Notes: generated from the sequence alone by a model not told the origin. A DNA stretch of 64,000 nt from Arthrobacter alpinus (GCF_001445575.1 NZ_CP013200.1:1240001-1304000); one strand, 5' to 3'; numbered from the stretch's first letter, positions 33,525 through 43,851 are shown. Translations and numbers: made by a program.

Positions 33525-33590
33525 GGACGGCGTTTGCGGGTTCGGACGGTTGTATACAGCCGTCCGAACCCGCAAACGCCGTCCTTTTTT
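33525..33590 (+). terminator. groESL terminator, perfect 25-bp stem
   Basis: Arms 33525-33549 and 33560-33584 are fully complementary, spaced by TTGTATACAG, and followed by TTTTTT. An extra imperfect hairpin (arms near 33457-33480, inside outer arms CCCACTCGCC and GGCGAGAGTGGG) lies between it and the groEL stop. The arms are unusually long for a terminator. Confidence 0.9.
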
Positions 33591-33641
33591 GTTGGACTTG
33601 TTGGACTTGGTGAAAACGTTGACTAGGGCAACACTAATAGC

Positions 33642-35567
33642 ATGAATGATTCTGTGGACCAGACATCGCTGGCAATGAAGCCTGAGGCTCCCGGCGAGCT
33701 GCCCTCGACGGCGGCAGGTGGGAAATTACCCCGGGTCAGGGGTTTCATCCGCCGCTATCCGATCGTGGCCTTGACCGCTGTTGTCATGGTCGCCACCGGC
33801 GTCCTGGCCCTGACCGGCCTGGGCGTACAGGCCCAATGGGTGGCGAGCGTCTACGCCGTCGGAATTGCCCTCTATCAGGGCGTTGGCATGGTCAAAGGCA
33901 TCATGCGCGGGCACTGGGGCATCGACATCCTTGCCGTCACAGCCATCATCAGCACCGTGGCCGTTGGTGAGTACTTTGCCTCGCTGATCATTGTCATGAT
34001 GCTCTCCGGCGGCGAGGCGCTCGAGGACTTTGCTGCCGGACGTGCACAGCGGGAACTGAGGGCCCTCCTGAGCCGCGCGCCCAGCATCGCGCACCGTGAG
34101 CGGCTGGGTGGGGTGGTTGAAAACATTCCCACGTCCGACGTCGAACTTGGCGATGTGTTGATCGTCAAACCTGCGGAGGTCGTCCCGGTAGACGGACTGC
34201 TCCTGTCGGACACCGGCTCCTTTGATGAAGCAGCACTCACCGGTGAGAGCCTACCCGTTGACCGGGTGGCGGGCGACGCTGTCATCAGCGGCACCGTCAA
34301 CGGCTCAGCCGCCGTTCGGATGCAGGTCACGGCACGTGAGGCTGACTCACAGTACAGCCGGATTATTGCCCTTGTTCAGGAGGCCGCAGACAGCAAGGCG
34401 CCGGTGGTCAGACTGGCTGATAGGTACGCGGTTCCTTTCACCATCCTGGCACTGGCCTTGGCCGGCGTCGCCTGGTTCCTGAGCAAGGACCCCTCCCGAT
34501 TCGCCGAAGTCCTGGTGGTCGCCACCCCGTGCCCGCTGCTGATTGCAGCGCCCGTGGCGTTCCTCGGAGGCATGAGCAGGGCCGCCAAGACCGGCATCAT
34601 TATCAAGAACGGTGGGACGCTGGAACTGCTGGCCAACGTCAAAACCGCAGCCTTTGACAAGACCGGCACACTGACCGGCGGTCATCCAACGCTCGAAGAA
34701 GTCCGGACCGCAGGCACCGTATCAGAAGAAGAACTCCTTGCCTTTGCGGCATCGGCAGAGCAATACTCCTCCCACGTGCTTGCCGCGGCGGTCATTGCCG
34801 AAGCTGAGGCGCGCGGGCTCACCCTGCTCCCGTCGAATGATGCCGTGGAACACGCCACGAACGGGGTGCTCGCAACGTGCGGCGGCCGCACAGTTGTTGT
34901 CGGCAAGCCCGCCTTTGTCGCCGAAAAGTCCACAGGCGTGGTGCCGGCTGATCTGTCCGGCGGCCAGCTGGCGGTCTACGTCGGCATCGATGGTGTTTTC
35001 GCTGGAACGCTTGTCATGAGCGATTCCATCCGGCCCAATGCGGCGGCAACCATCAAGACGCTGAATTCCTTGGGCGTGCACAACACCATCATCCTCACAG
35101 GTGACGCGCAATCCACGGCGGACCACGTGGCCCGCCAGGCCGGAATCACAGAGGTCAAGGCGGCACTTCTCCCCGAAGACAAGGTCAGGATCGTCAACTC
35201 CCTGGCCCCCGTCCCTGTCCTCATGGTGGGTGACGGCATCAATGACGCGCCGGTGCTTGCCGCGGCCGACGTCGGAATTGCCATGGGAGCCAAAGGCTCC
35301 ACCGCGGCGAGTGAATCCGCGGATGTGGTCATCATGCTCGATGACATCGCCAAAGTGGCCCAGTCCGTTGAAATTGGCCAGCGGACCATGAGGATCGCCA
35401 TTGAAAGTATTTGGATTGGCATCGTGCTGAGCGTGGGACTGATGATCGTGGCCGCTTTTGGGTTCGTTCCTGCCGTTGCCGGAGCTCTGGCGCAGGAACT
35501 GGTTGACCTGGCCACCATCCTCAACGCTCTGAGGGCGCTGTTGCCGGGGCGCAAAGCCAGGCGTTGA
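33642..35567 (+). CDS. Heavy-metal P1B-type ATPase
   Basis: 641 aa. Actuator motif LTGESLPV, phosphorylation Asp339 in DKTGTLTGG, hinge GDGINDAPVLAAADVGIAMG. The membrane metal motif is TPCP (Thr295-Cys297), the type assigned to the little-known P1B-5 group; no N-terminal CXXC or His-rich metal domain and no C-terminal hemerythrin-like domain are seen. About eight membrane segments. It should export a metal ion from the cytosol; the ion cannot be named with confidence. No adjacent metal regulator. ATG 33642 has no strong ribosome site. Confidence 0.88.
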   Translation: MNDSVDQTSLAMKPEAPGELPSTAAGGKLPRVRGFIRRYPIVALTAVVMVATGVLALTGLGVQAQWVASVYAVGIALYQGVGMVKGIMRGHWGIDILAVTAIISTVAVGEYFASLIIVMMLSGGEALEDFAAGRAQRELRALLSRAPSIAHRERLGGVVENIPTSDVELGDVLIVKPAEVVPVDGLLLSDTGSFDEAALTGESLPVDRVAGDAVISGTVNGSAAVRMQVTAREADSQYSRIIALVQEAADSKAPVVRLADRYAVPFTILALALAGVAWFLSKDPSRFAEVLVVATPCPLLIAAPVAFLGGMSRAAKTGIIIKNGGTLELLANVKTAAFDKTGTLTGGHPTLEEVRTAGTVSEEELLAFAASAEQYSSHVLAAAVIAEAEARGLTLLPSNDAVEHATNGVLATCGGRTVVVGKPAFVAEKSTGVVPADLSGGQLAVYVGIDGVFAGTLVMSDSIRPNAAATIKTLNSLGVHNTIILTGDAQSTADHVARQAGITEVKAALLPEDKVRIVNSLAPVPVLMVGDGINDAPVLAAADVGIAMGAKGSTAASESADVVIMLDDIAKVAQSVEIGQRTMRIAIESIWIGIVLSVGLMIVAAFGFVPAVAGALAQELVDLATILNALRALLPGRKARR

Positions 35568-35654
35568 TTGGCCTCGGTGTGACGCAACGAACGGGAATAG
35601 GGCAACGGCCGCTTTCGTTTTAGACTGTAACCAACGCACAGGCTAGCTTCGTAA

Positions 35655-37226
<1,572 letters not shown>

Positions 37227-37260
37227 TCCACAGGCGCCTCAGCATGGCAGCCTCTTAATG

Positions 37261-37310
37261 ACGACGACGGCCGGTCACCTTTCCTAATGAAAGTGACCGG
37301 CCGTCGTCGT
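37261..37310 (+). terminator. Hairpin after guaB
   Basis: Arms of about 22 bp (ACGACGACGGCCGGTCAC and GTGACCGGCCGTCGTCGT plus TTTC/GAAA near the loop), with one bulged base. It lies 35 nt past the guaB stop. No clear T-run follows, so termination would rest on the stem. Confidence 0.65.
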
Positions 37311-37324
37311 TCCCCACCCGCTCC

Positions 37325-37573
37325 CACTTCTCGCACGCTCGAAGCGGGGCCCTCGCGGGTGTGGGCCCACCACCAGCGCCCACTTCTCGCACGCTCGAAG
37401 CGGGGCCCTCGCGGGTGTGGGCCCACCACCAGCGCCTACTTCTCGCACGCTCGAAGCGGGGCCCTCGCGGGTGTGGGCCTACCACCAGCTCCCACTTCTC
37501 GCACGCTCGAAGCGGGGCCCTCGCGGGTGTGGGCCTACCACCAGCTCCCACTTCTCGCACGCTCGAAGCGGGG
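37325..37573. repeat. Tandem array, 56-bp unit, 4.4 copies
   Basis: Units start at 37325, 37381, 37437 and 37493, with a partial one at 37549. Each has CTTCTCGCACGCTCGAAG followed by GCGGGGCCCTCGCGGGTG and TGGGCCYACCACC. Units differ by a few substitutions only. 56 is not a multiple of three, and the open frames across the array are therefore artefacts. GGGCCC motifs in the unit allow hairpins. Degenerate copies of the core lie at 42060 and 42100. Confidence 0.93.
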
Positions 37574-37633
37574 ACGTGCGCGGTCGTGCTTAATGTGCGA
37601 CGGTATCCGGGGTGTTAGGTCGTGTTCGCAATT

Positions 37634-38251
37634 TTAAGCTGCGAGTATGGCCTTGAACGCGGTCATGGCCTCCGCCGCGCTGTGGTTTTCTTCGGTGAAC
37701 TCGGATTCGCTGCCGCTGCGGAGTACCCATTCCCCGGATTCCACGGCTGTCAGCTGGGCCACAACCGCTTCGCCGTCAACACGTAGGCGGCGCACCACAG
37801 CTGTGGCTGGCAAGCCCTCGGCGGCACCGGTCAGGTATTCATTACTCAAGTGCAGGGCCAGCTCAAGCATGGCGGCACCGGATTCAATGGGCTGAATCTC
37901 GTGAACGCCGTAGGGGCTGATGCTCAGCAAAACGGCCCCCACATTGGAGCCCACGGCAAAGAGCACGTGTTCGCTGGTAGGTGTTGTGAGCTTAATTTCA
38001 AGCCACTCCTGGGCCTGCGAAAGCACTGTACCCACCACAGCGCACCGGTCCACGGGAACAATCTTTTCACCCTGCGGCGAGGCAAGTCCGCGCACCATCA
38101 GGGTGGTCAAGCCGGCGTTGTGCAGCAGCTCATTGTCGCCGTGCTGATCCAAGCGAAGCAGCCCTAAAGTGATGGCAGCAGATTCTGTGGGAGTCATCGA
38201 TAGCAGGACAAGGAGCTCGTGGTCAGTCATGCGAAGTTCGGTGTCAGTCAT
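37634..38251 (-). CDS. Hypothetical protein
   Basis: 205 aa from ATG 38251, preceded by GGAGG; a longer frame to 38449 overlaps the next gene. No signal peptide or membrane segment. Alternating short strands and helices (LLVLLSMTPTESAAITLGLLRL; VLFAVGSNVGAVLLSISPYGVHEIQPI; VVRRLRVDGEAVVAQL) suggest a cytosolic alpha/beta protein. I do not recognise the family. Same strand and 46 nt downstream of the membrane protein gene, so probably one operon. Confidence 0.7.
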   Translation of the reverse strand: MTDTELRMTDHELLVLLSMTPTESAAITLGLLRLDQHGDNELLHNAGLTTLMVRGLASPQGEKIVPVDRCAVVGTVLSQAQEWLEIKLTTPTSEHVLFAVGSNVGAVLLSISPYGVHEIQPIESGAAMLELALHLSNEYLTGAAEGLPATAVVRRLRVDGEAVVAQLTAVESGEWVLRSGSESEFTEENHSAAEAMTAFKAILAA

Positions 38252-38297
38252 TCCTCCAGCGTACTGGCGACTCGCAGACTGGGCGCAATGTATCCCC

Positions 38298-39011
38298 TCA
38301 CAAGGGGCCGAAGTTCCGCCCTGCCACGGGGTCGCGCCAGGTAAGGGCCAGAGATTCCAGCTCCCGCCGGACATTGGGATCTCGGTCGATCCGGCGGCGG
38401 AAGAAACGCCTGCCGTGCTGGGCACAGTAGCCGGGGCCGGCAAAAACACTCAGACAGCCCAGCAGGAACAACAAGCAATACGCTGCGAAGGTGAGTGCAG
38501 CGGTAAGACCCTGCGCCAACTGGCTTTGAAAGACCACGAACAGCAGAACCCACGAGACCGCAGCCATGAACAGCGCAAGACCCAGCCCCGAGCCGGTTGT
38601 TCCCGCGGCACGTGAGATTGCCGGCCCTCCGCCGTGCACCACGCCCGGTAGTTTTGCCCGCGCCACAAGCCATGCCGTGACCACCAATACAAGGCCGCAT
38701 AAGAGCAGCAGGAGCCATACGGACACGGAGCCCGGTGCCGTAATCAGTGTCAGTGCACTCCCGCCAATCAAGGTAATTCCGAGCCCGGCAACGGCGGCCC
38801 GGAAACCCAGCCACTGTCCGTACGACCAAGCCATGTCCCGGAGCGCGGACGTTGATTCCACGGGTGCCATGCGTGCTGCATCGGAATGGAGCCAGTAGTC
38901 GAGAGTCTGCACGTATGTCGATGCGTGGATGGTGGCTGCAGGCCGCACACTGGGCGGTGTTGAGTGGCCGGCCCGGGATCTTGGGGGCTTCGGGTGCGGC
39001 TGAAATCTCAT
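38298..39011 (-). CDS. Hypothetical four-helix membrane protein
   Basis: 237 aa. A 60-residue polar N-terminus precedes two pairs of hydrophobic segments (about 73-90, 98-117, 142-160, 170-192), then a basic cytoplasmic tail RRFFRRRIDRDPNVRRELESL. No family recognised. Followed by the gene at 37634. Confidence 0.7.
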   Translation of the reverse strand: MRFQPHPKPPRSRAGHSTPPSVRPAATIHASTYVQTLDYWLHSDAARMAPVESTSALRDMAWSYGQWLGFRAAVAGLGITLIGGSALTLITAPGSVSVWLLLLLCGLVLVVTAWLVARAKLPGVVHGGGPAISRAAGTTGSGLGLALFMAAVSWVLLFVVFQSQLAQGLTAALTFAAYCLLFLLGCLSVFAGPGYCAQHGRRFFRRRIDRDPNVRRELESLALTWRDPVAGRNFGPL

Positions 39012-39061
39012 ACAGCCAGTTTAGGGCTAACCCCGCGCCCCGCCCCGGATAGAATCAACGC

Positions 39062-40162
39062 ATGCTTTCCCCCTATGACCACACCACCGAATATTCGCAT
39101 TGGGACTCCGGACTCTGGGCCCGCGTCCTAGCCGCATCCGGGGTGCGCAACCCTCTCACTGACGCCGCGTTCACTGAGGCGATGCTGGCCGGGTTGGCAG
39201 GCGGTATTGGTTTCATGATTTTCACCTTTGAGTACAAGGACATCACCACGGCATCGGCAGTCACGCGCTTCCACCCCGGCCCGTACACGGAAAATCTGCT
39301 GCGTCGCAGCGGTGCCGCCGTCAACATCCAGCAGACTGGCAGCGCCTCCCTGGCCCAAAGCCGGCTCGATGCGGCGCTGGAAACGGGAATTCCCTCCGTC
39401 GTGCGCGTTGTCCGCGGCAAACTGCACTGGGTGGCACAAGACCCGCTGGCCGACATGGAATCCGTTGACGTGGCCGTGGTGGGCCGTGACGGCGAGGACT
39501 ACCTGATGGACGACGGCGGCGGCAGGCTCGAGCGGATCAGTTCCGCCGCGCTGGCGCAGGCGCGCGGCACTCGCAAGGCGGATAAGCACTGGCAGGCCCA
39601 CGTTGTGGTGGGCAGCCGCGCCTTGCCAGAGGAACTAGTGGGCGAGGCACTGACGGTCGAGGTGATCCGCCAAGCGATGGCGCAGACGGCGCAAGAACTG
39701 CTCTCGGAACAGGCCCCGCATGGGGTGCCAGCGGGCTATGCCAAAAACTTTGGCATCCGGGGCATGTCCACGTGGGCGCAGCGCCTGAGCGACGCCACCT
39801 CAAAGCACGGCTGGCTGCGGATTTTTCGTGACCCGAAACGTGCGTCGGTGGGTATGGGCATGTTGCACGGTTTGCTGGCCGGACGGCGGTTCAGTGGACC
39901 CGGCGCCTTGCGTCCGTTGTATGCGCAATTCCTGCGGGAGGTGGCGGAAATCGCAGAGGGGGTCTCCGGCGTCGAACGTGGCAGTTTACAAGAAGCCTCC
40001 GCACAATATGCCTCGCTGGGGGCACATTGGGACGCGCTCATAGACCTGTTAGCGGCGCCGGGGGACCCGGACTTCGCCGCGATGGCCGCGCAGGTAGAGG
40101 CTATTGCCGTCTTGGAGCACGCTGCCGCCGGGACGCTGGAATCGGCTGCCGGCGTCATTTAA
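39062..40162 (+). CDS. BtrH-N / DUF4872-like protein
   Basis: 366 aa. The first ~150 residues resemble the BtrH N-terminal cysteine-protease-like fold (AMLAGLAGGIGFMIFTFEY, ETGIPSVVRV, VVGRDGEDYLMDDG), and the rest the DUF4872 partner region (RRFSGPGALRPLYAQFLREVAEI, YASLGAHWDALIDLL). BtrH itself transfers an acyl group in butirosin synthesis. At the position where the family usually shows a catalytic Cys after His, this protein has HWDSG, so it may lack catalysis. Orphan gene with its own upstream region between two divergent units. Confidence 0.65.
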   Translation: MLSPYDHTTEYSHWDSGLWARVLAASGVRNPLTDAAFTEAMLAGLAGGIGFMIFTFEYKDITTASAVTRFHPGPYTENLLRRSGAAVNIQQTGSASLAQSRLDAALETGIPSVVRVVRGKLHWVAQDPLADMESVDVAVVGRDGEDYLMDDGGGRLERISSAALAQARGTRKADKHWQAHVVVGSRALPEELVGEALTVEVIRQAMAQTAQELLSEQAPHGVPAGYAKNFGIRGMSTWAQRLSDATSKHGWLRIFRDPKRASVGMGMLHGLLAGRRFSGPGALRPLYAQFLREVAEIAEGVSGVERGSLQEASAQYASLGAHWDALIDLLAAPGDPDFAAMAAQVEAIAVLEHAAAGTLESAAGVI

Positions 40163-40195
40163 GGCCTGTGGCCCCGGCTGCGATAGGCTAGGGGC

Positions 40196-41323
40196 GTGAC
40201 TTATGAGATTGAGATTGGCCGTGGAAAGCGCGGGCGCCGCGCATATTCGTTGGATGAGATTTCGATTGTGCCTGCCCGGCGCACCCGTGATCCCCAGGAT
40301 GTGTCGGTGAAATGGCAGATCGACGCTTACCAGTTTGAGGTGCCCGTGATTGGCGCTCCGATGGATTCCGTCATGTCCCCGGAGACCGCCATTGCCCTGG
40401 GCAAACTCGGCGGGCTCGGTGTGCTGGACCTCGAGGGTCTCTGGACCCGCTACGAGGATCCGCAGCCGGTTCTGGATGAGATTGCCGCGTTGGAGGGATC
40501 GGTCATTGAGCCTGGGACCACCAGCCGCCTGCAGGAGCTCTACAGCGCCCCCATCCAGGCTGAGCTCATCACGGCCCGCCTGGCCGAGATTCGCGCCGCG
40601 GGCGTGACGGTCGCCGGATCCTTGACCCCGGGACGTACCCAGGAGTTCTACAAGACAGTGATTGCTGCCGGCGTTGACATCTTCGTCATCCGTGGCACCA
40701 CCGTCTCGGCCGAACACGTCTCCAAGTCCACCGAGCCGTTGAACCTCAAGCAGTTCATTTACGAACTCGATGTCCCCGTTATTGTGGGCGGTGCAGCCGG
40801 GTACACCTCCGCACTGCACCTCATGCGGACCGGCGCAGCAGGCGTTCTGGTCGGCTTCGGCGGAGGGGCCTCCACCACCACCAGCCGCGCATTGGGCATC
40901 CGCTCACCCATGGCCAGCGCCATCTCCGACGTCGCAGCGGCACGCCGCGACTACATGGACGAATCCGGCGGACGTTACGTTCATGTCATTGCCGACGGAG
41001 GCATGGGCTCCAGCGGTGACATCGTCAAGGCCATTGCCATGGGCGCCGACGCCGTTATGCTCGGCGCAGCACTGTCCCGCGCAGCCGAGGCCCCAGGGCA
41101 GGGCTGGCACTGGGGTGCCGAGGCACACCATCAGGAACTGCCGCGCGGTCACCGCGTGAAGATGGACACTGTGGGAACGCTGGAGGAAGTGCTGTACGGC
41201 CCCGCCCACCGCGCCGACGGCAGCTCCAACCTCATTGGCGCCCTGCGCCGCTCAATGGCCACCACCGGCTACTCCGATTTGAAGGAATTCCAGCGGATCG
41301 ACGTCATCGTCAACCCCCGATGA
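40196..41323 (+). CDS. guaB3: GuaB3-family IMP dehydrogenase-related protein
   Basis: 375 aa, GTG start. IMPDH-type TIM barrel without CBS domains: GAPMDSVMSPETAIALGKLGGLGVLDLEGL, IADGGMGSSGDIVKAIAMGADAVMLG. The paralogue is typical of Actinobacteria and sits near guaB and guaA. The region that carries the catalytic Cys in GuaB reads VIRGTTVSAEHVSKS here, so IMP oxidation by the usual mechanism is not expected from the sequence. Function in purine metabolism remains inferred. Confidence 0.9.
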   Translation: MTYEIEIGRGKRGRRAYSLDEISIVPARRTRDPQDVSVKWQIDAYQFEVPVIGAPMDSVMSPETAIALGKLGGLGVLDLEGLWTRYEDPQPVLDEIAALEGSVIEPGTTSRLQELYSAPIQAELITARLAEIRAAGVTVAGSLTPGRTQEFYKTVIAAGVDIFVIRGTTVSAEHVSKSTEPLNLKQFIYELDVPVIVGGAAGYTSALHLMRTGAAGVLVGFGGGASTTTSRALGIRSPMASAISDVAAARRDYMDESGGRYVHVIADGGMGSSGDIVKAIAMGADAVMLGAALSRAAEAPGQGWHWGAEAHHQELPRGHRVKMDTVGTLEEVLYGPAHRADGSSNLIGALRRSMATTGYSDLKEFQRIDVIVNPR

Positions 41324-41350
41324 TGCTCAACGTCTAAGCAGTTGTCCCTG

Positions 41351-41384
41351 AAAATGCCCCGATCCACTGGATCGGGGCATTTTT
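41351..41384 (+). terminator. Terminator after guaB3
   Basis: AATGCCCCGATCC-ACT-GGATCGGGGCATT followed by TTT, a textbook intrinsic terminator 28 nt past the stop. Confidence 0.93.
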
Positions 41385-41523
41385 GTCACTTCGTTTCACT
41401 TCCGCGAAATGGTGGCCCCAGTGGGATGCCTCTCGTCACTGGCTATTCACTCCCCTTCAACAAGGGTCTGCGCATAGACTGATCAGAAGTTCTACTCACA
41501 CCACCAGCCTTTGAAAGGTACTG

Positions 41524-42015
41524 ATGACACCGGGTTCGCTGGAACGCTATGAAACAGAATTGACCAACTCCGGGCTGGTCATTTTGGAGATGGCGGCGGA
41601 GACCAAAGAAGACGCCGCAGCCCAATTGGCGGCCAAGCTCTTTGAGCAGGGTCGAATTTCGGATCTTGCCGGATTCCTCAAGGACGTCAATGCCCGCGAG
41701 CATCAGATGGCCACGGGCCTCCCCGGCGGGATCGGCATCCCACACGCCAGAAGTGAATTTGTCCAGCAAATCTCCATCGCCGTGGGCATCACCAAGTTCG
41801 GCCACAGCCTGGATTTTGGTGCCGTGGACGGGCCCGCCACCGTGATCTTGCTCATTGCCACCCCAGCCAGTTCCTTCTCCGCTCACTTGGAAGTCCTGGC
41901 CACCATGGCCAGGTCCCTTTTCAAGGAAAACTTCCGTGAATCACTGCGCCGAGCCCACGACGCCGAGGTCATTGCCGAGCTCATTAACTCCAGCTTGGTG
42001 TTCTTCGACCACTAG
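41524..42015 (+). CDS. PTS fructose-type EIIA protein
   Basis: 163-aa EIIA-Man/Fru (PTS_EIIA_2) domain. The phospho-accepting His is in GIGIPHARSE (about residue 75), and PATVILLIATPASSFSAHLEVLATMAR is the second conserved block. It passes phosphate from HPr to an EIIB/EIIC, none of which is nearby, so it is either an orphan subunit or a regulatory relay. ATG preceded by GAAAGGTA. Confidence 0.9.
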   Translation: MTPGSLERYETELTNSGLVILEMAAETKEDAAAQLAAKLFEQGRISDLAGFLKDVNAREHQMATGLPGGIGIPHARSEFVQQISIAVGITKFGHSLDFGAVDGPATVILLIATPASSFSAHLEVLATMARSLFKENFRESLRRAHDAEVIAELINSSLVFFDH

Positions 42016-42027
42016 TCCCCAACTGCT

Positions 42028-42063
42028 CCCCAAGTGCAGGTCGCGAGCGACCTGCACTTGGGG
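42028..42063. terminator. Perfect 17-bp hairpin after PTS EIIA gene
   Basis: CCCCAAGTGCAGGTCGC and its exact complement, spaced by GA. It lies 12 nt after the stop. No T-run follows, so it may work as a transcript-stabilising stem or a Rho-assisted stop. Confidence 0.6.
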
Positions 42064-42127
42064 CCCCTCGCAGTTGTGGGCCCATCCACGCCCTCCAATC
42101 GGGGCCCTCGGGCGCGTGGGCCCATCC
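42060..42127. repeat. Two diverged copies of the 56-bp array core
   Basis: Copies at 42060-42087 and 42100-42127 share GGGGCCC-TCG-GTGGGCCCA with the array at 37325. They are about 41 bp apart, so spacing is not preserved. The rest of the gap up to 42203 shows nothing else. Confidence 0.7.
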
Positions 42128-42203
42128 ACTCCTCCCAGTTCCTCCCACCGCTTGCAATCAGGCGCATTCGTTGTTCTACACGGTTACGAAGTACCGTTGA
42201 AGG

Positions 42204-43067
42204 GTGTTGAAAACTGCCCTAAGGCCCAAATGGATTGCCGCGCTGTTGTTTGCGCTGGTTGTCGCCGCTGTTCTTGTCCTACTGAGCCAATGGCAGCTTT
42301 CGCGTTCGCTGGAGAAGGACGTGGCCCCACCCTCGGTCACTGAAAAAGTGCAACCGCTGTTGGAAACCATGCGTCCTGGTCTGCTCATGACAGGCGATCT
42401 TGAGGGCCAGTTGGTCACAACCAGCGGCCATTTCGATGCCAACAAGCAGGTTTTGGTGCCGTCCCGCATCGAAAACGGGCAGGTTGGCTACTGGGTCGTC
42501 ACAGCCTTTGTAGTGGATGGTGCGCCGAAGCTGGAAGGCGTTGCAGCCACGAAGGAAGTGATTATTCCTGTAGCCCGCGGCTGGATTGCCAACCCTGATG
42601 AAGCAGCTGCTGCGCCAGGGGGCACGCTCACCATTGAAGGGCGTCTGCTGAACACCGAAGGTCCTGAAGTTTCACAAAACCTTCCGGACGGACAGATCGC
42701 CACACTCTCCACCTCAGAACTGACCAACGTTTGGAACGTCAGCACCTACGCGGCCTTCATCGTCTCGCACGAGGAAGTCCTAGACGGGGCGAACGTTGGT
42801 GCTTCGGCCTCGGCCGGCACGCTGACACCCATCACCGTCACAGCAACCGACCAGAACAACAAGGTCAACTGGCTGAATATTTTCTACGCCATTGAGTGGG
42901 TGGTATTTGCCGGGTTCGCGCTGTTCCTTTGGTGGCGGCTGGTGGCCGATGACTATCGCCGCGAGCAGGACGAACTCTTTGACATCGATCATGGGAACGA
43001 CGACGATAACGACGACGTTGAACCTGATGGCGACGTGGACAGCGAAAAGCAGCTCCCGACGTCGTAA
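42204..43067 (+). CDS. SURF1-family cytochrome oxidase biogenesis protein
   Basis: 287 aa with one membrane helix near each end (about 8-27 and 220-242) and an extracytoplasmic beta-rich domain, the SURF1 layout. Conserved LLSQWQLSRSLEKD, GHFDANKQVLVPSR, GYWVVTAF and VARGWI. It aids heme insertion and assembly of aa3-type oxidase. The acidic tail with runs of Asp is cytoplasmic. GTG start; it precedes the DUF3817 gene. Confidence 0.9.
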   Translation: MLKTALRPKWIAALLFALVVAAVLVLLSQWQLSRSLEKDVAPPSVTEKVQPLLETMRPGLLMTGDLEGQLVTTSGHFDANKQVLVPSRIENGQVGYWVVTAFVVDGAPKLEGVAATKEVIIPVARGWIANPDEAAAAPGGTLTIEGRLLNTEGPEVSQNLPDGQIATLSTSELTNVWNVSTYAAFIVSHEEVLDGANVGASASAGTLTPITVTATDQNNKVNWLNIFYAIEWVVFAGFALFLWWRLVADDYRREQDELFDIDHGNDDDNDDVEPDGDVDSEKQLPTS

Positions 43068-43140
43068 TTCACCACGGCATTACCTCCGTATCACCTATCG
43101 CCACGATTTTAGCTTCAGAACAGAATGAGGAGCCCCGGCA

Positions 43141-43683
43141 GTGACCGAGCCCATGAACACAGAGCCCATGAACACAGAATCAGCCCCCACCTCGCGGGAG
43201 GCTGCCACCGGGCCTGCAGCGAAGGCGGCACCCAAACGCCGTTTTGGCGGCACTCCCGCGCAGATCATGACGTCCTTGAGGTTCTATAAGTACCTGGCCT
43301 ATGCCACCGGCACCATGCTGCTGCTTCTCGTGATTGAACTGATCTTTCGCTACGGCTTCAACAGCGTCTTGGTCGCTGGCGGCACCGACACCACCGGTAC
43401 CGCGCATGGCTTCGGATTGGTCAACATTACGGGCGGTGTCATGCCCGTCACCGGTGGCGTAAACCTGTCAACCATGGTGCTGATTGTGCACGGGTGGATG
43501 TATGTCATCTACCTGATTGCCGATTTCCGCCTCTGGACGCTGATGCGCTGGCCGTTCGGCAAGTTGGTGCTGATCGCCCTCGGTGGTGTGATTCCCTTCC
43601 TGTCCTTCTTCGTTGAGGCAAAGGTGCACAAGGAAGTGCTGGCCGAAGTCGCAGCCAATCCCAAAGCCGGCAAGCGCTACTAG
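43141..43683 (+). CDS. DUF3817 membrane protein
   Basis: 180 aa. About 45 polar residues, starting with a duplicated MNTEP motif, then three membrane segments. MTSLRFYKYLAYATGTMLLLLV, VHGWMYVIYLIADFRLW and LGGVIPFLSFFVEAKVHKEV are typical of DUF3817, an actinobacterial family regularly found near guaA and SURF1 genes. Function unknown. Confidence 0.9.
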   Translation: MTEPMNTEPMNTESAPTSREAATGPAAKAAPKRRFGGTPAQIMTSLRFYKYLAYATGTMLLLLVIELIFRYGFNSVLVAGGTDTTGTAHGFGLVNITGGVMPVTGGVNLSTMVLIVHGWMYVIYLIADFRLWTLMRWPFGKLVLIALGGVIPFLSFFVEAKVHKEVLAEVAANPKAGKRY

Positions 43684-43689
43684 CCCCAC

Positions 43690-43786
43690 CAAACGCCGCA
43701 TCACTTTCCGGCCATTAATCGCATACCCTTCTGCAATGTGTGCGGGAGCGAAACGGTTTTAAGCCCTGAAAGTGGTGCGGCGTTTG
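43690..43786. repeat. Long-spaced inverted repeat upstream of guaA
   Basis: CAAACGCCGCATCACTTTC (43690-43708) and GAAAGTGGTGCGGCGTTTG (43768-43786), 19-bp arms with one mismatch and 59 bp between. It starts six bases after the DUF3817 stop and ends 66 bp before guaA, so it may end the first transcript or structure the guaA leader. Confidence 0.75.
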
Positions 43787-43851
43787 AGGTGCTGGTCACG
43801 GAAATGAGCGCACGGGGAGCAGCGTGCCGCGCAGTGGGTTAAGATTGAAGC

